Below are positions 1-5,419 of a stretch of 5,588 nucleotides of DNA, piece by piece. The notes beneath the pieces were generated by a model that was not told where the DNA came from, searched no databases, and saw only the letters and a list, made by a program, of their open reading frames with translations. The stretch's first letter is position 1; every line of letters starts with the position of its first letter. The stretch is from positions 1 to 5,588 of the forward strand of contig CAMAQW010000123.1 of assembly GCA_945860335.1 (NCBI GenBank), written 5' to 3'. The stretch is from Sediminibacterium ginsengisoli. Lineage in GTDB: Bacteria > Bacteroidota > Bacteroidia > Chitinophagales > Chitinophagaceae. The position numbers and the translations under genes were made by a program.

Positions 1-24
1 AGTGGTAGTTGGTTGTATTTTTAA

Positions 25-591
25 TTAGCCCTTTCTTAAGTATTTTGTAAGGATCACAATAGTTTGTCCTTCTATTTTTCCTTCAATTTGTTCTGTGTTA
101 TCTGCTACCAATCTAATATTTTTTACCACCGTACCTAATTTAGCATTTAGGGTAGATCCTTTTACATCTAATGATTTTGTAAGCACCACCGTATCGCCGT
201 CTTGTAATACCATTCCATTGCTGTCTTTGTGTAATTCTACACTGCCATCATTTTCATGATCGCCCGTAGATTTTGCCCATGCCATGGTATCGTCATCAAA
301 ATACATCATGTCTAATGCATCTGCAGCCCAGCTTTGGTCTTTTAGTCTATTTAATAAGCGCCAGCTTACTACTTGTACCGCTGGAATTTCACTCCACATC
401 GCTTCGTTTAAACAAGCCCAGTGTGCACTATCAAGTTCTTCTTTTTTATTGAGTTGAGCTGCACATTTGGTACAAATGAGAATGCCTTCCTCATTGTTAG
501 TAGGTACTTCGTAAACACTTAAATTGGTGGTAGATTTACAAAGTTCACAACTGTTGCCACTTCTTGCAATAAGGTCTTTCTCGTTTTTCAT
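25..591 (-). CDS. PhnA/YjdM-like zinc-ribbon protein
   Basis: This 188-residue protein has the two parts of the PhnA (YjdM) family. An N-terminal zinc ribbon has two CxxC pairs (C15/C18 and C40/C43). The C-terminal PhnA domain (about 119-188) has the family signatures KDSNG, LQDGDTVVLTK, VKGST and GTVVKNIRL and ends in an ILTKYLRK strand. Between them is a conserved-looking helical segment (about 57-115, with HWACLNEAMWSE and AWRLLNRL-like text) that the roughly 110-residue E. coli protein lacks; I recognise this longer form from Bacteroidota. The family name comes from gene position near phosphonate genes in E. coli and does not establish a phosphonate reaction; the real function is unclear. 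I start at the Met at 591 (MKNEKDLIARSG). The frame stays open up to a Met at 657, but those 22 extra codons do not look like the family and the first of them lie in an intergenic repeat. No phosphonate genes are nearby. The family call is firm, the function is not. Confidence 0.9.
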   Translation of the reverse strand: MKNEKDLIARSGNSCELCKSTTNLSVYEVPTNNEEGILICTKCAAQLNKKEELDSAHWACLNEAMWSEIPAVQVVSWRLLNRLKDQSWAADALDMMYFDDDTMAWAKSTGDHENDGSVELHKDSNGMVLQDGDTVVLTKSLDVKGSTLNAKLGTVVKNIRLVADNTEQIEGKIEGQTIVILTKYLRKG

Positions 592-642
592 GTTTGCTTG
601 TTGAGGGTAAATTTCGGCGAATGTAAGGGAAAAGTGATGAAT

Positions 643-762
643 AGGATTCTCGCTCACTTCGTTCGCTCGTTCCTGTCGAAGTGGGCTTTCTCAAAGCCTC
701 GCAATCAAGTGATGGATTTTTTTTAAGTGTTGTATGATTTAATATATGGCGCCTTGACGCTA
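643..762. repeat. 120-bp tandem repeat, copy 1
   Basis: This is the first of two direct copies, each running from AGGATTCTCGC to TTGACGCTA; they differ at only 3 of 120 positions. The copy contains nested inverted repeats: CACTTCG at 655-661 pairs with CGAAGTG at 677-683 (extendable by a wobble and a C-G pair to 653/685), and GGCTTT at 684-689 pairs with AAAGCC at 693-698 around a CTC loop. A run of eight T follows at about 717-724. The left edge lies upstream of the PhnA-like gene and would be read as coding only if the unlikely longer start were used. I do not recognise a named element. Small ORFs reading through it look like shadows. Confidence 0.9.
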
Positions 763-769
763 CTACGAA

Positions 770-889
770 AGGATTCTCGCTCACTTCGTTCGCTCGTTCC
801 TGTCGTAGTGGGCTTACTCAAAGCCTCGCAATCAAGTGATGGATTTTTTTTAAGTGCTGTATGATTTAATATATGGCGCCTTGACGCTA
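770..889. repeat. 120-bp tandem repeat, copy 2
   Basis: This is the second copy, separated from the first by 7 bp (763-769). The three differences from copy 1 are A to T at 806, T to A at 816 and T to C at 857. The first breaks the CACTTCG/CGAAGTG stem seen in copy 1, but TCGTAGT at 803-809 now pairs perfectly with ACTACGA at 762-768, which sits on the junction between the copies. The GGCTT/AAGCC hairpin is kept with a shorter stem. Its right end, starting at ATGGCGCC (873-880), runs directly into the GC-rich island. Confidence 0.9.
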
Positions 890-985
890 TCGCGTCCGGC
901 CCATGGCTATCACGCGCTTACTTATGCCTGCGGCAACGACGCGCTCATAGCCATTGCCTGCACTTCGTGCAGGCGCCATCGGCCC
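873..985. repeat. GC-rich multi-stem palindromic island
   Basis: By hand count 72 of 113 bases are G or C, in sharp contrast to the AT-rich flanks. The segment is packed with inverted repeats: an outer stem ATGGCGCC (873-880) with GGCGCCAT (972-979); a hairpin GACGC/GCGTC (883-887, 892-896) with a TATC loop; a stem ATGGCTAT/ATAGCCAT (903-910, 947-954) with CGCG/CGCG inside it (913-916, 940-943) and TGCC/GGCA at its tip (925-928, 932-935); and a hairpin GCCTGCAC/GTGCAGGC (956-963, 967-974) with a TTC loop. The last hairpin and the outer stem share 972-974, so they cannot both form in full. The result is a branched, cloverleaf-like fold possible on either strand. A plus-strand ORF crosses it but continues into the terminator and tRNA, so I do not call it a gene. 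It could be a repetitive extragenic palindrome, a mobile-element remnant or a structured RNA. Confidence 0.7.
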
Positions 986-990
986 AGCTT

Positions 991-1025
991 AAAAATAAAA
1001 AAGCCTCACATTTCTGTGAGGCTTT
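991..1025 (-). terminator. Intrinsic terminator of tRNA-Arg
   Basis: Read on the minus strand, the tRNA 3' end is followed at once by a perfect 11-bp stem AAAGCCTCACA/TGTGAGGCTTT (1025-1015 with 1010-1000) closed by a GAAA tetraloop, then a T-rich tract (TTTTATTTTT after the stem's own T run). This is a textbook rho-independent terminator. In the opposite direction only three T follow the stem before other bases, so it is directed against minus-strand transcription and isolates the tRNA from the repeat region and the PhnA-like gene. Confidence 0.92.
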
Positions 1026-1026
1026 G

Positions 1027-1100
1027 TGACCGCGTTAGGATTCAAACCTAAAACCTTCTGATCCGTAGTCAGATGCTCTATTCAGTTGAGCTACGCAGCC
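1027..1100 (-). tRNA. tRNA-Arg (anticodon ACG)
   Basis: The 74-nt gene folds as a full cloverleaf: acceptor GGCTGCG with CGCGGTC (two G-U pairs), D stem GCTC/GAGC, anticodon stem TCTGA/TCAGA with loop CTACGGA, variable loop AGGTT, T stem TTAGG/CCTAA, and discriminator A73. The anticodon ACG reads CGU and, after A34-to-inosine editing by TadA, also CGC and CGA. The known arginine identity bases A20 and C35 are present. CCA is not encoded (the next bases are CAA), so the end must be added by the CCA-adding enzyme. Oddity: the D loop AACTGAATA has A at position 19 instead of the near-invariant G, and the T loop TTTGAAT has T at 56 instead of C, so the tertiary 19-56 pair is A-U rather than G-C. 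The gene has its own promoter and terminator. Confidence 0.96.
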
Positions 1101-1117
1101 ATTACCCTAAGGGGTTG

Positions 1118-1148
1118 CAAATATAATCTCAAAAAGATTAACGGCAAA
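1118..1148 (-). promoter_or_regulatory. Bacteroidota-type promoter of tRNA-Arg
   Basis: On the minus strand, TTTG (1148-1145) is followed by exactly 19 nt and then TATATTTG (1125-1118). This fits the Bacteroidota primary sigma factor pattern of a -33 TTTG and a -7 TAnnTTTG box. It lies 17 nt ahead of the first tRNA base, leaving a short leader that contains CCCTTAGGG. The -33 box overlaps the A/T hairpin behind the dehydrogenase gene. Confidence 0.75.
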
Positions 1149-1164
1149 AAAGGAATGCTTTTTT
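1146..1164 (-). terminator. Possible weak terminator after the dehydrogenase
   Basis: Nine bases past the dehydrogenase stop, the minus strand reads AAAAAAG, CATTC, CTTTTTT: a 7-bp stem with a 5-base loop that ends in T. It has a single G-C pair and no long T run beyond the stem, so termination strength is doubtful. A stop here makes sense because the tRNA just downstream has its own promoter. Confidence 0.3.
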
Positions 1165-1172
1165 ATTCAAGA

Positions 1173-1952
1173 TTATAGTCCATAAAGGCCTGCAGCAATT
1201 GATTCTGCTAGTTTTTTAGGTAATAACCATACTAAAAAGGCACCCAGTTTATTAATAAAGCCGGTAATTACTTCGGGTTTCTTGTTAAATAATGCGGTTA
1301 CGGCAATTTTTGCTACAGCTTCTGGTGTCATATTCACCTTTTCGGCGGTTTTAAGCGCTTTAGGGCCCACATCAGCTCTGCTGGCAAAGTTGGTGTCGGT
1401 AGAGCCTGGGCTAACGACTGTAACGGATACACCCGTGTTTTTGAGTTCGTGTCTGAGACCTCTGCTAAAGTTTAAAATAAATGCTTTAGAGGCTGCATAC
1501 GCCGATAATCCGGGTACGGCTTGGTACGCCGCAGAGCTCGCAATATTTAAAATATAAGATGGACTATTTCGAGTAAGCATTGGAAGGAGTGCCGCCGTTA
1601 ATGCGACAGGAACTTCCATGTTAACGCGCATCATTTCTATGTGTGCTTCGGCGCTATATTTTGTAAAAGGGCCACTTAATCCATAACCCGCATTGTTTAC
1701 GAGTATACCTACATTATAATTGTTGGAATGAATCCAATCCATTAATATTTGTGTTGCACCTGCTTGGCCTAAATCTAAAGCCAAATAATGCGCTTCAATA
1801 CCATAGGTGTTTGAAAGGGTAGTAGCGTGTTCTTGTAACGACTTTTCATCTCTTGCTACTAAAAGCACTGGATACTTTCTTGTAGCAAGTTCGGTGGCAA
1901 TACATTTACCAATGCCTTTGCTTCCGCCGGTAATTAATGCAAACGGCATCAT
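1173..1952 (-). CDS. Short-chain dehydrogenase/reductase (SDR)
   Basis: This 259-residue cytosolic NAD(P)H-dependent oxidoreductase is of the classical SDR type and normal length. It has the Rossmann cofactor motif TGGSKGIG (8-15), LDL near D60, NNAG (86-89), and the catalytic tetrad N111, S139, Y152, K156 (YAASK), followed by SPGSTDT (181-187). The Arg at 34 at the end of the second beta strand suggests NADP(H) preference. The C-terminal part (about 231-259) is rich in hydrophobic residues and could touch a membrane or a lipid substrate. The overall look is that of the broad DltE-like group (COG0300), which does not predict a substrate. The gene begins 11 nt after the dioxygenase stop, so the two are probably co-transcribed. 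The start is one of two adjacent ATG codons; I use the first. No clear Shine-Dalgarno sequence is present. Family certain, substrate unknown. Confidence 0.93.
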   Translation of the reverse strand: MMPFALITGGSKGIGKCIATELATRKYPVLLVARDEKSLQEHATTLSNTYGIEAHYLALDLGQAGATQILMDWIHSNNYNVGILVNNAGYGLSGPFTKYSAEAHIEMMRVNMEVPVALTAALLPMLTRNSPSYILNIASSAAYQAVPGLSAYAASKAFILNFSRGLRHELKNTGVSVTVVSPGSTDTNFASRADVGPKALKTAEKVNMTPEAVAKIAVTALFNKKPEVITGFINKLGAFLVWLLPKKLAESIAAGLYGL

Positions 1953-1963
1953 ACTTATTTATA

Positions 1964-2791
1964 TTAGTGGTGAACCTTAGCAGTAAACCTGTGGTAGAAA
2001 GGCGTTTTACTGTTTTCGTCCTTTGGCTTGTATTTTCCGGTAACGATAGGAACATACATGACACGGCGTCTACTGGCTTCTCCAAAGTTAGGAGATTGTT
2101 TAACACGGTGCCACAAACGTCCATCATGAACTGTTAAATCGCCAGCGTTGATATTAAATCCAACTTCACGGGCATCATCGTTATTGTCAAGGAAATACTT
2201 TTTACCAAAGAGAAGTTTAAACATGCCTTGTGTGTGTGTGCCAGGTATAACCCTGAGTCCACCATTGTCAAAAGGACAAGTGTCTAAATGAATACCAACG
2301 TTTAGCATTGGCATAATTTTTTGACCCATAAATAAATCACGAGGACTATCGGTGTGCCAACCCATTTGGGTAAAAGAACTATTTGGCGTATTGATGTAGT
2401 TATTAATAACCAATCCATCTTTTTCATTTTCTGCAATACGTCCATCATATGGGTGTAAAAATGCATTTAATGCTTGTAAGCGAGGGTCTGCTAATAATTC
2501 TTGTAAAGGCTCGCTATGTAATGAGCTAAAACAAAGACGTTGAATCGTGGTGTTGCCTTTATCGTCTTTACCAAACTTTAAAGGGATACCATTTACTTTC
2601 TCTTTTTTTTCTGCGAGCCACAGTGCTTCTATTCTTTGTTGCTCTGCTATATATGTTGCTACCTGTTCTTTAGCTAAATAATTTCTAAAAACGATCACAC
2701 CATGTTCCTTAAAAAAGTCCAGTTGCTCATCTGTAACAGCGTCTCCTAGTTCAAAACTGCTGTCCCATATTTTCATGCTTACTTTACCCAT
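1964..2791 (-). CDS. Phytanoyl-CoA dioxygenase (PhyH)-family oxygenase
   Basis: This 275-residue protein is a non-haem Fe(II)/2-oxoglutarate-dependent dioxygenase. The iron triad is visible as H146-x-D148 (in GWHTDSP) and H228 (in HDGRLWHRV). An Arg cluster at 241-243 lies where the family binds the 2-oxoglutarate carboxylate. GGLRVIPGTH (177-186) and NAGDLTVHDGR (215-225) are typical strands of the double-stranded beta-helix fold. The N-terminal text (LDFFKEHGVIVFRNYL) is the usual opening helix and strand of PhyH proteins. Such enzymes hydroxylate unactivated carbons; substrates range from acyl-CoA to small natural products, so none can be named here. It starts 85 nt after the PAP2_C gene stop and is followed closely by the SDR, suggesting a hydroxylation-oxidation or reduction pair. 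A second in-frame Met at 2776 (MKIWDSSF) is a possible alternative start. Confidence 0.92.
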   Translation of the reverse strand: MGKVSMKIWDSSFELGDAVTDEQLDFFKEHGVIVFRNYLAKEQVATYIAEQQRIEALWLAEKKEKVNGIPLKFGKDDKGNTTIQRLCFSSLHSEPLQELLADPRLQALNAFLHPYDGRIAENEKDGLVINNYINTPNSSFTQMGWHTDSPRDLFMGQKIMPMLNVGIHLDTCPFDNGGLRVIPGTHTQGMFKLLFGKKYFLDNNDDAREVGFNINAGDLTVHDGRLWHRVKQSPNFGEASRRRVMYVPIVTGKYKPKDENSKTPFYHRFTAKVHH

Positions 2792-2821
2792 GTATAAGTA
2801 TCACTTTAATGTTAAGGAATT

Positions 2822-2850
2822 ATTATCAAATTGTTACCAGTCAAATGACT
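2822..2850. promoter_or_regulatory. Inverted repeats ahead of the dioxygenase gene
   Basis: Two short palindromes lie side by side in the 85-nt gap before the dioxygenase gene. TATCAAATTGTTA (2824-2836) is an imperfect dyad differing at one base from the TAACAAATTGTTA dyad at the fusion gene start. AGTCAAATGACT (2839-2850) is a perfect 5-bp-arm inverted repeat around AA. Either could be an operator. I find no exact TAnnTTTG box in this gap, so a promoter is not proven. The region is AT-rich and chance is a real alternative. Confidence 0.25.
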
Positions 2851-2876
2851 ATGAACCTGTAAAGATAATCAATACA

Positions 2877-3509
2877 TTAAAAAAAAGCTACTTTTTTGGC
2901 CCCTAAATAGAGAAAATAGGTAAAAATAAAGGCGGCAATCACATCCACACTGTAATGAATGTGTTGAATTAGCACCAGAATACCCACCATAAAAGAGGCT
3001 GCTAAAGCAATGATTTTGTCCCATTTAGCCTGTAAACAAAGGAAAAATAGGAACATATTGCCGGTATGGCCCGAATAAAACAGGTCTTTGGTAATAAAAA
3101 TGCCCTTTCCACCATAGGCAATGTTGGCAATGGGGTCTTTTAGCGTAATTAAACCCGGAGGAGGGTTTAAAGGAAGTAGGCTAATCGTTAGTACCCTTGC
3201 TAAACACATTAAAATAAAACCATATGCAACAACTAAAAAGATGCTTGGATTTTGGTAAATCCTATAAAAAACCAAGAGTACCACGCTCCAAATAATAATA
3301 AATGTAGGGATGGAAACATCCGAAGCCGGCAAACGTTCAAGCACAAAATCTTGAAGCACCATGCCTTCTCTTTTTTCTATAAAAGCAAAAAAAGAAGGAA
3401 GCAGGAGTAAAATGATGGCTATGAGCGCAAGTGCAACAAAGGTTTTATTTCTAAAACTTTTTAACTGCCATGCTTCCGACCATGATATGTGTTCTTTTAA
3501 TAATGCCAT
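2877..3509 (-). CDS. PAP2_C / sphingomyelin-synthase-like membrane enzyme
   Basis: This 210-residue integral membrane protein has about six predicted helices (roughly 22-43, 66-84, 88-111, 147-160, 165-183, 187-204). DLFYSGHT (142-149) and HYSVDV (185-190) match the two catalytic motifs of the sphingomyelin-synthase-like PAP2_C branch, giving a likely His-His-Asp triad H148, H185, D189. The segment ARVLTISLLPLNPPPG (104-119) resembles the helix-then-proline stretch before the catalytic part of those enzymes. I do not see the KxxxxxxRP motif of ordinary PAP2 phosphatases. Known relatives move or remove a lipid phospho-headgroup at the membrane surface. Bacteroidota make sphingolipids, so a headgroup transferase or phosphatase is plausible, but this is an inference. 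The start codon lies 13 nt inside the upstream fusion gene in another frame, which points to translational coupling. Confidence 0.85.
   Translation of the reverse strand: MALLKEHISWSEAWQLKSFRNKTFVALALIAIILLLLPSFFAFIEKREGMVLQDFVLERLPASDVSIPTFIIIWSVVLLVFYRIYQNPSIFLVVAYGFILMCLARVLTISLLPLNPPPGLITLKDPIANIAYGGKGIFITKDLFYSGHTGNMFLFFLCLQAKWDKIIALAASFMVGILVLIQHIHYSVDVIAAFIFTYFLYLGAKKVAFF
2881..2897 (-). terminator. Possible weak terminator at the PAP2_C gene end
   Basis: The last codons and the stop of the gene read AAAAAAG, TAG, CTTTTTT on the minus strand, followed by two more T. This is a 7-bp stem with a 3-base loop, built almost entirely of A-T pairs, and it mirrors the hairpin behind the dehydrogenase gene. 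It may be nothing more than Lys and Phe codons. If real, it would separate the amino-sugar unit from the dioxygenase pair. Confidence 0.28.
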
Positions 3510-5395
3510 CTCACAAATGCTTCAATCGCTGCATATTTAGTTTGACCTAAAGCGGCATACAATTGTGCGGTATTGGCATTTCTAGTTTCAGCTCTTTGCC
3601 AAAACTCGCGCATATCGCTACCCTGAAATGGAACACTGTCTTTTTGTGATTGATGTATAAAAATGCCAAAGCGTTTTTTAATAACCTGATCTGGACTCAT
3701 CGGAATGGCCATTTCAATATCTGCAATATCCCACTCTTGCCATGCACCTTTGTACAACCAAACCCAGCAGTCTTTAACCCAAGCATCACCAGCAGCTTTT
3801 AAACGGCGCATGCTTTCAAATACAACATCTAAGCATACTTTATGGGTACCGTGCGGATCGGCTAAATCTCCAGCACAATAAATTTGATGCGGTTGAATTT
3901 TTCTTAAAAGTTCCATGGTTTGTAATACATCGTCTTCACCCATTGGATTCTTTTCTATTTTACCCGTTTCGTAAAAAGGTAAATTTTGAAAATGGTATTG
4001 ATGTTCTTTTAGTCCTACATACCTACAAGTAGCTTTGGCTTCACACTGTCTAATAAGTCCCTTAATGGCTCTAATTTCTGGAGAATCCAATCCACCTTTT
4101 TGTTTGGTGGCAATGTAATTACGTGCTGCTTGTAAAATTTCTTGACTCTTTTTATTATCGATGCCAAACAGGTCTTCAAAACCAACTGCAAAATCTAAAA
4201 AGCGAGTTACAAACTCATCGGATACTGCAATATTTCCACTGGTTTGGTAGGCCACATGTACTTCGTTGCCCTGGTCATGTAAACGCATAAACGTTCCACC
4301 CATGCTAATGATATCATCATCAGGGTGTGGTGAAAAAATTAAACATTTTTTTGGATATGGATTGCTTCTTTCTGGATGCGCCGGAATAACAGCATTGGGT
4401 TTACCAGCTGGCCAGCCTGTTAAGCTGTCTCTTAGCATATAAAAGACCTCCAAATTAATTTCGTATGCGTCACTTTTTTCTACGAGTAAATCGGCTAAAC
4501 CATTTTCGTTGTAATCTTTGGCTGTAAGGCTTAATACCTCTTTACCTAATTTTAATGAAAGCTCAATTACGGCACGCTTCATTAATTTTTTATCCCACAC
4601 ACAGTTGCCCGTTAACCACGGCGATTTAATTCGGGTTAATGATTCTGAAACAGTAGGATCAATTATAAAAGTACAATCCGGATGTTCTTGTAAAATACTT
4701 GCAGGTACTTGCTCTGTTACATCGCCTTCAGCTGCTTTGGTGATAATTTCACCTTTGTTGCCAAAGGCCATAAGTAAAATACGCTTCGACTGCATGATCG
4801 TGCCAATGCCCATAGTTACTGCAAGGCGTGGCACTTTTGATAGATGCGAAAATTCGTAAGCATTTGCAAGTCTTGTATTGTTGGCAAGGTTTACCAGTCT
4901 AGTTTTTGAAATGATACTTGAACCTGGTTCGTTAAAACCAATATGTCCATTACCACCAATCCCTAAAATTTGTAAATCAATGCCGCCCGCTTTAACAATT
5001 GCAGCGTCATACTCGGCGCAATATTTTTTAATATCATCTTTAGGCCATTTACCACTTGGGATATGAATATTTTTTGAATCGATATCGATGTGGTTAAATA
5101 AATGATGGTGCATAAAGCTCCAATAGCTTTGTGGTGCATCTTGTTCTATGGGGAAATATTCATCTAAATTAAACGTAATCACATTTTTAAAACTCAATCC
5201 TTCTTCTTTGTGCAGTCTTACAAGCTCTTTGTATAACTTAATTGGCGTAGAGCCCGTTGCTAATCCGAGTACACAGTTTTTGCCTTGCGACGATTTCTCT
5301 TTAATGAGTGCCGCTATTTCCTGTGCAACAAAAGCAGAACCTTCAATTGGTGAAGGAAAAATTTGGACTGGTATTTTTTCAAATGCGTCTATCAT
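3497..5395 (-). CDS. nagB: NagB-like deaminase fused to PIG-L deacetylase domain
   Basis: This 632-residue cytosolic protein has two enzymes in one chain. Residues 1 to about 255 are a glucosamine-6-phosphate deaminase domain (GlcN6P to fructose-6-P and ammonia): GLATGSTP (44-51) binds phosphate, D78 in FNLDEY is the catalytic base, and GIGGNGHIGFNEP (145-157) supplies H151 and E156. Asn149 stands where E. coli has D141; Bacillus-type NagB also has Asn there. E. coli allosteric Arg158 is kept (R166), but Lys160 and Thr161 are Val168 and Asn169, so GlcNAc6P activation of the E. coli kind is unlikely. Residues about 350-632 are a PIG-L/LmbE-type zinc deacetylase domain with SPHPDDD (355-361) and a distal HGTH (515-518); likely zinc ligands are H357, D360 and H518. 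A linker of about 90 residues joins them. The gene starts 24 nt after a hexosaminidase gene. Long NagB/PIG-L proteins are known in Bacteroidota, usually annotated only as NagB. Confidence 0.94.
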   Translation of the reverse strand: MIDAFEKIPVQIFPSPIEGSAFVAQEIAALIKEKSSQGKNCVLGLATGSTPIKLYKELVRLHKEEGLSFKNVITFNLDEYFPIEQDAPQSYWSFMHHHLFNHIDIDSKNIHIPSGKWPKDDIKKYCAEYDAAIVKAGGIDLQILGIGGNGHIGFNEPGSSIISKTRLVNLANNTRLANAYEFSHLSKVPRLAVTMGIGTIMQSKRILLMAFGNKGEIITKAAEGDVTEQVPASILQEHPDCTFIIDPTVSESLTRIKSPWLTGNCVWDKKLMKRAVIELSLKLGKEVLSLTAKDYNENGLADLLVEKSDAYEINLEVFYMLRDSLTGWPAGKPNAVIPAHPERSNPYPKKCLIFSPHPDDDIISMGGTFMRLHDQGNEVHVAYQTSGNIAVSDEFVTRFLDFAVGFEDLFGIDNKKSQEILQAARNYIATKQKGGLDSPEIRAIKGLIRQCEAKATCRYVGLKEHQYHFQNLPFYETGKIEKNPMGEDDVLQTMELLRKIQPHQIYCAGDLADPHGTHKVCLDVVFESMRRLKAAGDAWVKDCWVWLYKGAWQEWDIADIEMAIPMSPDQVIKKRFGIFIHQSQKDSVPFQGSDMREFWQRAETRNANTAQLYAALGQTKYAAIEAFVRWHY

Positions 5396-5408
5396 AACAA
5401 ATTGTTAT
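5394..5408. promoter_or_regulatory. 15-bp palindrome at the fusion gene start
   Basis: ATAACAAATTGTTAT is a perfect 7-bp-arm inverted repeat around one central A. It covers the first two bases of the start codon and most of the 24-nt gap behind the hexosaminidase gene. It could be an operator or could affect translation initiation. A similar, imperfect dyad lies ahead of the dioxygenase gene. An AT-only palindrome of this size can arise by chance. Confidence 0.3.
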
Positions 5409-5419
5409 TACAGTATAAA

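Noticed and set aside
592..642. TACATTCG on the minus strand as a -7 box for the PhnA-like gene.
   Set aside because: It differs from TAnnTTTG at one position and no TTTG lies 19-21 nt upstream, so I do not call a promoter.
592..657. Longer N-terminus of the PhnA-like protein starting with MSENP at 657.
   Set aside because: The added 22 residues do not resemble the family, and the first codons lie inside the 120-bp repeat, where the other copy gives the same MSENP text by coincidence of repeat sequence. The Met at 591 starts the conserved part.
545..784. Minus-strand ORF of 79 codons over repeat copy 1 and the start of the PhnA-like gene.
   Set aside because: It lies in the repeat and out of frame over a well-supported gene, and its composition (Arg/Ser/Lys-rich) looks non-coding.
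643..985. CRISPR array or integron attC site.
   Set aside because: There are only two long units with a 7-bp gap and no short regular repeats with unique spacers. The island lacks the conserved attC core ends, and no integrase or cas gene is nearby.
854..1051. Plus-strand ORF of 65 codons over the GC-rich island.
   Set aside because: It is open mainly because of the GC-rich palindromes, and it runs on through the tRNA terminator and into the tRNA 3' half. No protein family is recognisable.
1282..1557. Plus-strand ORF opposite the SDR gene.
   Set aside because: It is a shadow of a dehydrogenase whose motifs are complete in the minus frame.
2792..2876. A Bacteroidota promoter for the dioxygenase gene.
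   Set aside because: Two TTTG words are present, but neither is preceded by a correctly spaced TA, and the best -7 candidate (TAATTCCT) fits poorly.
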